A stretch of DNA of 14,142 bases from Lachnospiraceae bacterium UBA3814 (GTDB lineage: Bacteria; Bacillota; Clostridia; Lachnospirales; Lachnospiraceae): positions 59,123-73,264 of the forward strand of contig DFEA01000099.1 of NCBI GenBank assembly GCA_002368575.1. The letters are read 5' to 3'. Every line of letters starts with the position of its first letter. The stretch's first letter is position 1. Below are positions 1 to 7,001 of the stretch, piece after piece. The position numbers and the translations under genes were made by a program. The notes below the pieces were generated by a model. That model was not told the origin of the DNA and ran no database searches. It saw only the letters and a program-made list of their open reading frames with translations.

Positions 1-1800
1 CTCCTCTCCGTTTTCCTCGCTTTCCTCCCTTTCTTCGGTTTTACCCGGTTTCTCAGGAGACGGCGTGCCGCCGTTATTGCTTCCGGAGGAATTGCCGGAC
101 CCATTGCCGCCCCCGGCTCCTGAGGGAAGGGAAGGCTGTGCTGTAGGAACAGTAATGATCGCGGAAGAGCCCCCCGTTATCGTACCGGAGGGATTTCCCG
201 ATCCGATATCAGGCAGCGGAGTGGGGATCACTATCTCCGGCTGGGTGATTATGACCGTTGGCGTGACAGGGCCCTCCGGCGGCTCTGTAGGTGTTTTGGT
301 CGGTGTTTTAGTAGGCGTTTTAGTAGGCGTTTTGGTAGGTGTTTTTGTGGGTGTTTTTGTAGGTGTTTTAGTCGGCGCCTTGGTAGGTACCGCCGTAGGC
401 GCCTTCGTGGGTACCGCCGTGGGTGCCTTCGTGGGTACTGCCGTGGGTGCTTTGGTAGGTACCGCCGTAGGTGCCTTCGTGGGCGCCAAAGTAGGCGTTG
501 CCGTCACAGCGGGAAATACCGTTCCTGATGACTGCCCCGGGGAGGAGGTCGGTACAGGAGTAATGACTGGCACGACGGTCGACCCCGGCTCGGGAAGGGC
601 AGTCGGCGTCTTTGTCGGCTCAGGCGTTTTAGTCGGCTCAGGTGTTTTGGTCGGCTCAGGCGTCTTTGCAGGCTCCTCAGTCGGTACGGGCGAGGGTGTC
701 GGTGAAGGCTCCTCAACGGGCAGCGGCGACGGTGAGGGTACAGGGACCGCCTTTACAATGTTTGCTATGCTGACCGATTGCCTTGTGGGATTATTGGCCG
801 CGTCCCTGACGACCACCTCGATGGTTCCGTTTTCGGTCACGGAAAATGTATTTGAAGCGCCGTAGCTCATACCTCCGTCAAAGGAGTAGGGCTCATCGGG
901 AAGCCCCGAATCACCGTCCGACGCGCTCACAGTCACTACCACCGGTCCGCCGGTAGTCTCCTCCGTGCTTTTTTCCACGATCACGGAGGGGCCTGTATTA
1001 TCCACTACATTCAATGCCGCCTCATTTGAATTGAGATTATTATAGTTCATCCCCGTAAGCACACACCTGACCTTTACCCCGTTCAGATATGTCCTCAGAT
1101 TCTCAAGCTTCAGCCTGTCCGACCTGCTTCCCGATATAATGACTCCGCCGTTGCCGAAGGCTCCGTCGGATAAGCTGTTCCAGCTGCCGTTCAGGCAGAT
1201 CTGCCACTGATAGGCCGCGATGTTCACTCCGGATATGGAAAAGGCCGCCGTTTCACCGCAGTTGACGCTTACCGATGATGGCTGGGTCCTTATACCCGCG
1301 GCATTCGAGCCGTAGGCCTCAACATATACCGTATAGCTTCCCTTAAAGCTTTTCCCGTAACCGCAGGTCGGACAGGTCACGGTAGTGGTCCCCCCGTAGG
1401 AATCTATCATGACCGAATAGTTATGTGTTGGGTCTATCGCAATCTCTTTATTAACGGTATCGCTCCCATATACGAGGTTGTAGGTCTTGCTTTCGGTCAG
1501 ATCGCAGAGAATGATGTGGGACCGTCCGTTTATCTCCCATTCCATATTATGCTGCCTGGTAGTCTTCCCGGTCCTGTAGCCGTCACAGATCTCCGAATGA
1601 AGGCCCTGATCGGGATGGGAGCAGCCATATTTAAGATAGCTGGTCCCCTCCCTGAGAGTTGCGTTCGTGCCTGTGGTATTATAGGTGTTGAAAAGGGTCA
1701 GGCCGCTCATATCGGCATTTACCCCCCGGGGAAGGCCTCCGGCCATAACGGCCGTCACCAGGATTACTGCTGTTATCTTTTTTATTCTTCCTTTCTTCAA
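1..1800 (-). CDS. Secreted or surface protein with Ig-like modules and a long Pro/Thr repeat stalk (3' end outside window)
   Basis: This frame is open for 600 codons from a TTG at 1798-1800 to the window edge, so the C-terminus is missing. TTG is chosen because GGAGG lies 6 nt upstream (1807-1811) and the next in-frame ATG (codon 19) falls inside the signal peptide. Residues 1-29 form a signal peptide: basic KKGRIKK, a hydrophobic stretch, and a likely cut after VNA. Residues 30-170 are Cys-rich (C60, C72, C99, C143-x-x-C146). About 172-270 looks like an Ig-like module (YQWQ at 197-200), and about 272-350 like a second beta-rich module. From about 352 a Pro/Thr stalk begins, then a Gly/Ser/Asn-rich part and an acidic tail. 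It lies 26 nt after the kinase gene, so the two are probably co-transcribed. The function is unknown; a cell-surface stalk, perhaps with a membrane anchor beyond the edge, is inference. Confidence 0.85.
   Translation of the reverse strand, partial: MKKGRIKKITAVILVTAVMAGGLPRGVNADMSGLTLFNTYNTTGTNATLREGTSYLKYGCSHPDQGLHSEICDGYRTGKTTRQHNMEWEINGRSHIILCDLTESKTYNLVYGSDTVNKEIAIDPTHNYSVMIDSYGGTTTVTCPTCGYGKSFKGSYTVYVEAYGSNAAGIRTQPSSVSVNCGETAAFSISGVNIAAYQWQICLNGSWNSLSDGAFGNGGVIISGSRSDRLKLENLRTYLNGVKVRCVLTGMNYNNLNSNEAALNVVDNTGPSVIVEKSTEETTGGPVVVTVSASDGDSGLPDEPYSFDGGMSYGASNTFSVTENGTIEVVVRDAANNPTRQSVSIANIVKAVPVPSPSPLPVEEPSPTPSPVPTEEPAKTPEPTKTPEPTKTPEPTKTPTALPEPGSTVVPVITPVPTSSPGQSSGTVFPAVTATPTLAPTKAPTAVPTKAPTAVPTKAPTAVPTKAPTAVPTKAPTKTPTKTPTKTPTKTPTKTPTKTPTKTPTEPPEGPVTPTVIITQPEIVIPTPLPDIGSGNPSGTITGGSSAIITVPTAQPSLPSGAGGGNGSGNSSGSNNGGTPSPEKPGKTEEREESEENGEE
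289..486 (-). repeat. In-gene tandem repeats: seven TKTP units and four APTAVPTK units
   Basis: Within the surface protein gene, 289-372 encodes seven consecutive 12-bp TKTP units, and 379-474 encodes four consecutive 24-bp APTAVPTK units, flanked by AP (373-378) and APTK (475-486). Third codon positions vary between copies (ACA/ACC/ACT, CCT/CCC/CCG), so the repeats are old or under protein-level selection rather than a fresh expansion. The protein segment should be extended, wall-spanning and a possible site of O-glycosylation. The glycosylation is inference. Confidence 0.93.
604..675 (-). repeat. In-gene tandem repeat: four E-P-(T/A)-K-T-P units
   Basis: Four 18-bp units encode EPTKTP three times and EPAKTP once, at the amino-terminal side of the stalk. 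They are separated from the TKTP/APTAVPTK block by about 40 non-repetitive residues. Confidence 0.9.
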
Positions 1801-1826
1801 ATTTGTCCTCCAGTCTCAAACCCCTT

Positions 1827-2678
1827 CTACCGTCTTACAGCGGAAAATAACAGGAAGAGCAGCATGAACGACAGCAGGGCTGCCGTGATCCTTATGATCC
1901 TGCGTCTGGGCCTTCCCAGATATTTCCTGAGCTCCCGTTCAACCTTCCTTATGCCGGCGTACCTTCCATCCATATCCAGAGCGGTGCACCTTAAGATGAT
2001 CCTTCTTATGCCTTTGGGCACAGAATTGTTGTTTCTGATAAGCGCTCTCTGCTTTTCCGCATCCGCAACCGGATCGCAGAGTGTCAGCAGATAATAGAAG
2101 AACATGCCAAAGGCGAAGATATCACTCCTCTGGTCCTCTCCTCCCCCCTTATACTGCTCGGGAGCGGCATAGCCCCTGGTCCCGAAGGGAACGCCCTTCT
2201 CCATGAGCCCCCTTGCTATGCCGAAATCGACCAGCCTGATCTCTCCTGACCCGGTGATCATCACGTTTTCGGGCTTCAGATCAAGGTACAGCACCGGCGG
2301 CTTTCTTTCATGCATATACCTGAGGGCGGATAACACCCTGAGGGCGTATTCACATTTAAGCCTTAAGGGGAGCCGCTCGCCTTTCAGGTATGCCCTCATA
2401 TCCCTGCCGTCAATATAATCGCTTACGATATAGCAGCCTTCCTCTGTACGGAATGCGTCTACTATCCTGGGAAAGGCCGGATGATCCATGCTCTCCATGA
2501 ACCTTATCTCGTTTCCGGCAAGCTCCCTCCCCGACAGCGTATCAAAGGGAATGAACTTGACCGCCCATTTTTTCTTTATTCGGATATCCTCGGCAAGGAA
2601 GACCCTGCCGGAGCCTCCCCTGCCTAACTGTGCCGTAAGCCGATACCTGCCGTTCAGTATCGCGGCCTGCGAATTCAT
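1827..2678 (-). CDS. Membrane-anchored Ser/Thr protein kinase (Hanks type) without extracellular sensor
   Basis: This is a 283-aa protein kinase that would phosphorylate Ser/Thr residues in the cytoplasm. All core elements are visible: the Gly-rich loop G19-x-G21-x-x-G24, ATP-binding K41, a candidate alpha-C glutamate at E57, catalytic D133 with N138 (YLDLKPEN), DFG at 151-153, and APE at 172-174. The usual HRD is YLD here, so the arginine that normally contacts the activation loop is absent. After a basic stretch (GRPRRR), residues about 261-281 form one membrane helix, and the protein ends two residues later, so PASTA or other external sensor domains are missing. The start ATG has GGAGG 7 nt upstream. 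A consensus promoter lies about 100 nt upstream, and the stalk-protein gene follows after 26 nt. The pairing suggests a shared envelope role, but substrate and signal are unknown. Confidence 0.93.
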   Translation of the reverse strand: MNSQAAILNGRYRLTAQLGRGGSGRVFLAEDIRIKKKWAVKFIPFDTLSGRELAGNEIRFMESMDHPAFPRIVDAFRTEEGCYIVSDYIDGRDMRAYLKGERLPLRLKCEYALRVLSALRYMHERKPPVLYLDLKPENVMITGSGEIRLVDFGIARGLMEKGVPFGTRGYAAPEQYKGGGEDQRSDIFAFGMFFYYLLTLCDPVADAEKQRALIRNNNSVPKGIRRIILRCTALDMDGRYAGIRKVERELRKYLGRPRRRIIRITAALLSFMLLFLLFSAVRR

Positions 2679-2778
2679 ATTATTACCTCCGGAATAAGAC
2701 TGAATGAATATGTCCGTGGAAAAGGTTTGATGAAAAATTGATCTACAGATTAGCTGACATGTCGGTTCTGTGAGATGA

Positions 2779-2807
2779 ACTATACCCTCAATGCCTTACC
2801 AAGTCAA
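2779..2807 (-). promoter_or_regulatory. Sigma-A-type promoter for the kinase/stalk-protein unit
   Basis: On the minus strand, TTGACT (2802-2807) is followed by a 17-nt spacer and TATAGT (2779-2784). Each hexamer matches five of six consensus positions. It lies just after the terminator of the preceding operon. The predicted start near 2772 leaves a leader of roughly 94 nt before the kinase ATG, containing the palindrome GACATGTC. Confidence 0.85.
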
Positions 2808-2833
2808 TAAAAAAGGGCGTTTAAAAGCGCACA

Positions 2834-2898
2834 AAAATAGCGCTTTAAAAGATATGAAATTTCTATCCTGTAAGGATCAGGATATCTTTTAAAGCGCT
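2834..2898 (-). terminator. Strong Rho-independent terminator after rseP
   Basis: A perfect 17-bp inverted repeat (arms 2839-2855 and 2882-2898, AGCGCTTTAAAAGATAT and its complement) encloses a 26-nt loop. A nested hairpin, TCCTG/CAGGA, sits at 2866-2870 and 2878-2882. On the minus strand the stem is followed by ATTTTTG, ending the operon that finishes with rseP. The plus strand also has a T-run (CTTTTT) after the stem, so it could work in both directions, although no plus-strand gene needs it. Confidence 0.88.
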
Positions 2899-2937
2899 CT
2901 TTTTCTCAGACGCATCCGTTTTTTTCTTTGTGCAGTT

Positions 2938-3981
2938 TTATCTGAACAGCTTCACTATGTCATTATACATTATCACAACGGTAAGTACCATTAAGGCGGC
3001 AAAGCCGACAAGGCTGATCCTTCCCTCAAGCTCCCTGTCCACAGGCTTTTTCCTGAATATCTCAACTATATAAAGCAGAAGCTTTCCGCCGTCAAGCCCC
3101 GGGATCGGAAGGAGGTTTACCACACCAAGGTTCGCGGACAAAAGTACCGCTATATTCATCATATTTACAAGGACTATCAGCGCACCGTAATCTCTGGCTT
3201 CGTTGTACACATCATCGACCGCGGCCGCCACACCGACAACACCGCTCATATCATTAAGACTGACCTTCCCCGTGACCATGGCTCCCAGAGATTTAAACAC
3301 ATTTTTTATCATGAAGCCTACATAATAAAAGCTGTAGCGTACCGTCGAAAGGACAGTCTGGTTCTCATCCCTGAGCCCGCCCGTTATCCCGAAAAGATAT
3401 CTGCCGTATTCCTCACTGTATTCGGGAGTTATGCTGACCGTATGCCTCTCTCCGTTTCTTTCATAGGTTATATCTACCGCGGTTCCCCGGTTGAACTGAG
3501 TGTTGAGAATGATCTCCTCATACAAATGGACCCTTTCCCCGTCCATTTTAACTATAACGTCACCCGGCAAAAGCCCTGCCGCCATCGCGGGAGAGCCCTC
3601 GTTCACGCTTTCAAGCTCCGTAGTCGTGTATCCCGAAATCCCCAACACGAAAACAGCCAGGAAAAAGGCAAGTACAAAATTGAAAAACGGCCCGGCAAAG
3701 ACAGTCAGCATCCGACTGTATACACTCGCGCTCATGAATGCCCCAGGGCCCGGCACGTAATCTGCCTCCCCGTTATCATCCTCAAACACGCAGGCGCCTC
3801 CTAACGGTATCAGCCGCAGGCAGTACCTGGTATCCCCCCTGTCAAAGGAGAAAAGCTTCGGCCCGAAGCCGACCCAGAATTCGGTAACATGGATCCCGTT
3901 GGCCTTGGCCACGAGCATATGCCCGGCCTCGTGTATCACTACCACAAGACAGAAGATCAACAGTGAAAAAATAATACTCAT
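2938..3981 (-). CDS. rseP: Site-2-type intramembrane zinc metalloprotease (RseP/RasP, M50 family)
   Basis: This 347-aa membrane protease cuts transmembrane segments of anti-sigma factors and leftover signal peptides (family knowledge). The zinc site is visible: HEAGH at 17-21 in the first membrane helix, and NLLPIPGLDGG at 289-299 with the third ligand D297. A PDZ domain lies at about 120-185 (AMAAGLLPGDVIVKMDGE). Further membrane segments are near 95-115, 265-285 and 323-340. The length fits Gram-positive members, which carry one PDZ domain. Its ATG overlaps the dxr stop by four bases (ATGA), so translation is coupled. It is the last gene of the operon, 40 nt before the terminator stem. Its substrates cannot be read from the window, as no sigma/anti-sigma pair is present. 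Confidence 0.96.
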   Translation of the reverse strand: MSIIFSLLIFCLVVVIHEAGHMLVAKANGIHVTEFWVGFGPKLFSFDRGDTRYCLRLIPLGGACVFEDDNGEADYVPGPGAFMSASVYSRMLTVFAGPFFNFVLAFFLAVFVLGISGYTTTELESVNEGSPAMAAGLLPGDVIVKMDGERVHLYEEIILNTQFNRGTAVDITYERNGERHTVSITPEYSEEYGRYLFGITGGLRDENQTVLSTVRYSFYYVGFMIKNVFKSLGAMVTGKVSLNDMSGVVGVAAAVDDVYNEARDYGALIVLVNMMNIAVLLSANLGVVNLLPIPGLDGGKLLLYIVEIFRKKPVDRELEGRISLVGFAALMVLTVVIMYNDIVKLFR

Positions 3982-5132
3982 GCTCTTATCCCATACCTTT
4001 CATCGATAAGTCTGCGGGTCTCGGCCTCCGTATAAAGGATCTCCTCAAGAGACGGCTCCTTTATTACACTGTGCTTCTCCATGCAGTATTCTATGATCCC
4101 CGCTATATCCGTAAAGCTCGCTCTTTTGCTCAGGAAAAGGCTCACAGCCCTCTCATTGGCCGCATTGAAAACCGTAGGCAGGCTTCCTCCCCCTTTGGCG
4201 GCCTCCATTGCGAGATAGAAGCCCCTGAAGGTTACGGTATCCGGTTCCTCAAAGGTGAGCTCCCTTATCTCCGAAAGCTTCAGCCTCCTTATGTTCAGCG
4301 GTCTTCTTTCCGGATAGAAAAGCGCATACTGGATAGGCAGCCTCATATCCGGCATACCGAGCTGGGCTATGACAGCGCCGTCCACAAATTCCACTGCCGA
4401 ATGGATTATGCTCTGGGGATGCACCACCACCTGAATCCTTTCCACCGGCATATCAAACAGCCAGCCCGCCTCCATTACCTCAAGGCCCTTATTGACAAGG
4501 GTGGCCGAATCAACGGTTATCTTTTGTCCCATGGACCAGTTGGGATGCCTTAACGCATCCTCCGCGGTCATGCCCTTAAGCTCCTGCTCCTTCTTCCCCC
4601 TGAAGGGACCGCCCGAGGCAGTGAGTATCAATGTCTCCACACTGTCCCGCTTTTCCCCGTTCAGCGACTGAAATATGGCGCTGTGCTCAGAATCCACTGG
4701 AAGTATCCTGACGCCCTTTTTCCTGGCAAGAGGCATGATAAGATGCCCCGCTGTCACCAGTGTTTCCTTATTTGCAAGGGCAAGCGTCTTCCCGCTTTCT
4801 ATTGCGGCTATGGCCGGCCTTATGCCTATCATACCGACGACGGCGGCGACCACTGTATCAGCCTCCGGTAATGCCGCGGCCTCAAGAAGGCCCTCCATTT
4901 TGCACAGCACCCTTATATCCGTATCACTCAGACGGTCTTTGAGCTCTCCCCATTTTGTCTCATCATAAATAACGACCACGGAGGGATGAAACTCCCTGGC
5001 CTGTTCTTCAAGAAGGGCTGTATTTGAGCCCGCCGCAAGGGCCGAGACCTTAAGCTCCTTATTGTTCCTTACTATATCAAGCGTCTGTGTACCTATTGAG
5101 CCCGTAGACCCGAGTATAGCCAGATTTTTCAT
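3978..5132 (-). CDS. dxr: 1-deoxy-D-xylulose 5-phosphate reductoisomerase
   Basis: This 384-aa enzyme converts DXP to MEP with NADPH, the first committed step of the non-mevalonate isoprenoid pathway. It feeds IPP/DMAPP to UppS, encoded upstream in the same operon. The sequence shows the NADPH loop GSTGSIG at 8-14, ANKETLV at 120-126, metal ligands D147 and E149 in PVDSEHSAIFQ, the loop TASGGPFR at 171-178, and HPNWSMGQKITVDSATLVNKGLEVME ending with E218-E221, written here only as a span (196-221). Length is normal. The start codon follows GGGAG five nt upstream. A 91-nt gap without a clear promoter or terminator separates it from cdsA. dxr is also known as ispC. Confidence 0.97.
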   Translation of the reverse strand: MKNLAILGSTGSIGTQTLDIVRNNKELKVSALAAGSNTALLEEQAREFHPSVVVIYDETKWGELKDRLSDTDIRVLCKMEGLLEAAALPEADTVVAAVVGMIGIRPAIAAIESGKTLALANKETLVTAGHLIMPLARKKGVRILPVDSEHSAIFQSLNGEKRDSVETLILTASGGPFRGKKEQELKGMTAEDALRHPNWSMGQKITVDSATLVNKGLEVMEAGWLFDMPVERIQVVVHPQSIIHSAVEFVDGAVIAQLGMPDMRLPIQYALFYPERRPLNIRRLKLSEIRELTFEEPDTVTFRGFYLAMEAAKGGGSLPTVFNAANERAVSLFLSKRASFTDIAGIIEYCMEKHSVIKEPSLEEILYTEAETRRLIDERYGIRA

Positions 5133-5223
5133 ATGCTCCCGATAAAATTTCCTCTCTGTTCATACATCATAAAGCTCAGGACAGCAGCTCCTTCGTGTTC
5201 ATATTCCGTACCCGACCGGGCGA

Positions 5224-6105
5224 TCAGCGTAATCTCCCGATCAGCTCCACGAGAATATATATGACAGGTGCGGCAAAGATAACACTGTCGAACCTGTCAA
5301 GAATGCCCCCGTGCCCGGGTATGAGGCTTCCATAGTCCTTGATGTCGTAGTTTCTTTTAAAGGCCGAGGCCGCAAGATCCCCCGTCTGGGAAACGACCGA
5401 CCCTAAGGCGCCCGCAATGATAAACAGCCATATAAGCTCTCCGGGGATGTGCAAGGTATTTACCAGTATCAAGGCAAATATCCAGGAAACGACCGCGGAG
5501 CCCGCTACCCCGCCGACAGCGCCTTCTATTGATTTTTTGGGGCTTAGAACGGGAGCAAGCTTATGCCTCCCGAAAAGCATCCCCACACAGTAGGCCGACG
5601 TATCGCATACCCAGGAAACGATATATATCAGCCAGACCAGGAACTGCCCGTTGTTCATGCACCTTACCAGAAAAATAAAGGAAAGCATCACTGGGACATA
5701 GATAAAGCCGAAAAAAGCATTCATCACGGTCCTGCCCTCGATAGTGGGGAAGCAGAACACGTATTCAGCCATCATGACCAGAAAAACGACTATAACTGCC
5801 ATGAACAGCGTATCCAGAGGGATAAGGCCCTCCGTAAGCCTTCTCTCACTGTCCGGAAGCCCTGAATTTCTAAGGTATTCCAGAAGCGCGGCGCCGTAGT
5901 AGAATATCGTTCCCGCTATCCCGGTAAGCTCCAGGATATTCATTTTCCCGGCGCCTTTTGAAACTCCCACCGCGCGGTAGAATTCCCTAAGGCCGGCCAG
6001 GGAAATGACAACAAGCAGAAGCTCCATGAACGGGCCGCCGGGTATGTTCATCGCAGCTATGATGACAATGAGCACTATTCCGCTTAAAAGCCTAGTCAGA
6101 AACAT
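5224..6105 (-). CDS. cdsA: Phosphatidate cytidylyltransferase (CDP-diacylglycerol synthase)
   Basis: This 293-aa polytopic membrane enzyme makes CDP-diacylglycerol from phosphatidate and CTP, the branch point for all phospholipids. The family signature is complete at 247-273: S-x-F-K-R, then K256-D257, PGHGG (263-267) and D270-R-F-D273, which carry the metal-binding aspartates. Several hydrophobic helices are apparent, for example 5-20, 27-40, 97-118, 128-148 and 155-170. It overlaps the upstream uppS gene by 14 nt, so the two are translationally coupled. The order uppS-cdsA-dxr is standard in Firmicutes. Confidence 0.96.
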   Translation of the reverse strand: MFLTRLLSGIVLIVIIAAMNIPGGPFMELLLVVISLAGLREFYRAVGVSKGAGKMNILELTGIAGTIFYYGAALLEYLRNSGLPDSERRLTEGLIPLDTLFMAVIVVFLVMMAEYVFCFPTIEGRTVMNAFFGFIYVPVMLSFIFLVRCMNNGQFLVWLIYIVSWVCDTSAYCVGMLFGRHKLAPVLSPKKSIEGAVGGVAGSAVVSWIFALILVNTLHIPGELIWLFIIAGALGSVVSQTGDLAASAFKRNYDIKDYGSLIPGHGGILDRFDSVIFAAPVIYILVELIGRLR

Positions 6106-6811
6106 CCTGCTCCTCCCTTATCCCGCCGTACCTTCGTTCCCGCCTCCCGTATGCCTCGATGGCCTTCTTCAGCTCTTCGCCGTTAAAATCCGGCCAGTGA
6201 ACGTCTGTAAAGTATAATTCGGAATAAGCAGCCTGCCACAGAAGGAAATTTGACAGTCTCTGTTCTCCGCTGGTCCTTATAAGAAGATCGGGATCAGGGA
6301 TCCCGGCAGTATCAAGGAAGCTCTCAAACCTTTCCTCAGTGATCTCCTGCGGGTCTTCTCCCTTCGCGGTCTCCTTCACAAGACGGTTTACCGCCCTTAA
6401 TATCTCGTCGCGGCTTCCGTAGTTTAAGGCAACCGTAAAATTCAGTCCGTCATAGTCCGCAGTCGCCTCGGTCAGAAGCGTTATCTGTTTCCTTAAGTCC
6501 TCGTCAAGCCTTGAGATATCCCCTATGACCCTGACACGCATATTATTTGCCTTTGCTTTTCTGAGACAGGTCTTCATATAATTCCTGAGCAGTGTCATAA
6601 GGGCGCTTACCTCATCGTCGGGCCTTTTCCAGTTTTCCGTCGAGAAGGCGTACACGGTCAGGTATTTAACGCCCAGCTTATATGCCTCCTCGCATACCCT
6701 CTCAACATTTTTGGCACCCTCAGCGTGACCGAGGTTTCGGGGCATTCCCCTTTCCTTTGCCCACCTGCCGTTTCCGTCCAGGATGATCGCTACGTGTTTT
6801 GGAACAGACAT
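6092..6811 (-). CDS. uppS: Isoprenyl transferase (undecaprenyl diphosphate synthase)
   Basis: This 239-aa cis-prenyltransferase condenses IPP onto farnesyl-PP to give C55-PP, the lipid carrier for peptidoglycan and other wall polymers. Diagnostic elements are HVAIILDGNGRWA with catalytic D12, the substrate loop FSTENWKRP at 56-64, and RTSGEQRLSNF at 179-189, followed by WQAAYSELYF. Length is typical. An AGGTGA site lies 6 nt before the ATG. The product chain length cannot be proven from sequence, but the operon position and sequence type fit the wall-carrier enzyme. A 188-nt, hairpin-rich spacer separates it from frr upstream. Confidence 0.96.
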   Translation of the reverse strand: MSVPKHVAIILDGNGRWAKERGMPRNLGHAEGAKNVERVCEEAYKLGVKYLTVYAFSTENWKRPDDEVSALMTLLRNYMKTCLRKAKANNMRVRVIGDISRLDEDLRKQITLLTEATADYDGLNFTVALNYGSRDEILRAVNRLVKETAKGEDPQEITEERFESFLDTAGIPDPDLLIRTSGEQRLSNFLLWQAAYSELYFTDVHWPDFNGEELKKAIEAYGRRERRYGGIREEQDVSD

Positions 6812-6873
6812 ATCAAGTCACCTCTCCGATATCGATAGTATACGAATTAAATAATGCCGGGACCAGAAGCCGC

Positions 6874-6889
6874 CCGGCGCCTACGCCGG
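6874..6889. other. Short GC-rich hairpin in the frr-uppS spacer
   Basis: CCGGCG/CGCCGG form a perfect 6-bp stem with a 4-nt loop (CCTA on the plus strand). No T-run follows on either strand, so it is not a terminator. It may shape RNA processing or stability in the spacer. Confidence 0.5.
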
Positions 6890-6901
6890 CACCATACAAT
6901 A

Positions 6902-6948
6902 AAGGGACAAAAAGCCTCTGTTTTGTACAGAACCGGCCCCCGTCCCTT
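6902..6948. repeat. REP-like palindromic element between frr and uppS
   Basis: On the plus strand the element opens with AAGGGACAAAAAG (6902-6914) and closes with CGTCCCTT (6941-6948). The outer stem AAGGGAC/GTCCCTT is perfect over 7 bp. On the transcribed minus strand, five G-U pairs (GGGGG with TTTTT) extend it, and an inner stem TCTGT/ACAGA caps a 5-nt loop. The pattern GGGACAAAAAG...AACCG...CGTCCC resembles short palindromes I recall as dispersed intergenic repeats in many bacteria, some tied to REP-associated transposases. That comparison is from memory, and only one copy is seen here. Confidence 0.5.
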
Positions 6949-6970
6949 CATATTCAGTATCACCCGCCCG

Positions 6971-7001
6971 GATGCTGCCCTCCCCGGCCGCAGCCGGCAT
7001 C
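6971..7001. other. GC-rich inverted repeat overlapping the frr stop codon
   Basis: GATGC (6971-6975) pairs with GCATC (6997-7001), with a GC-rich interior (GGCCGCAGCCGG) able to fold further. It covers the last two coding-strand bases of the frr stop. No U-tract follows, so it is more likely a 3'-end stabilising or processing stem than a terminator. Confidence 0.4.

Noticed and set aside
289..486. Regular repeats considered as a CRISPR array
   Set aside because: Units are contiguous with no spacers, keep a 3-base period and encode Pro/Thr peptides.
65..865. Plus-strand 266-codon frame rich in VGVLVG and VGTAVGAF repeats
   Set aside because: It is the antisense of the Pro/Thr repeat stalk. 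The minus frame has a signal peptide, a ribosome site and an open frame of 600 codons, whereas the plus frame has no ribosome site and its repeats mirror TKTP/APTAVPTK.
1423..2094. Plus-strand 223-codon frame spanning the kinase/stalk junction
   Set aside because: It is antisense to two well-supported genes, with no recognisable domain or ribosome site.
5133..5223. Small ORF or promoter in the cdsA-dxr gap
   Set aside because: Only an eight-codon frame with a poor ribosome site and a short palindrome (CCCGACCGGG is imperfect) were seen; no consensus promoter.
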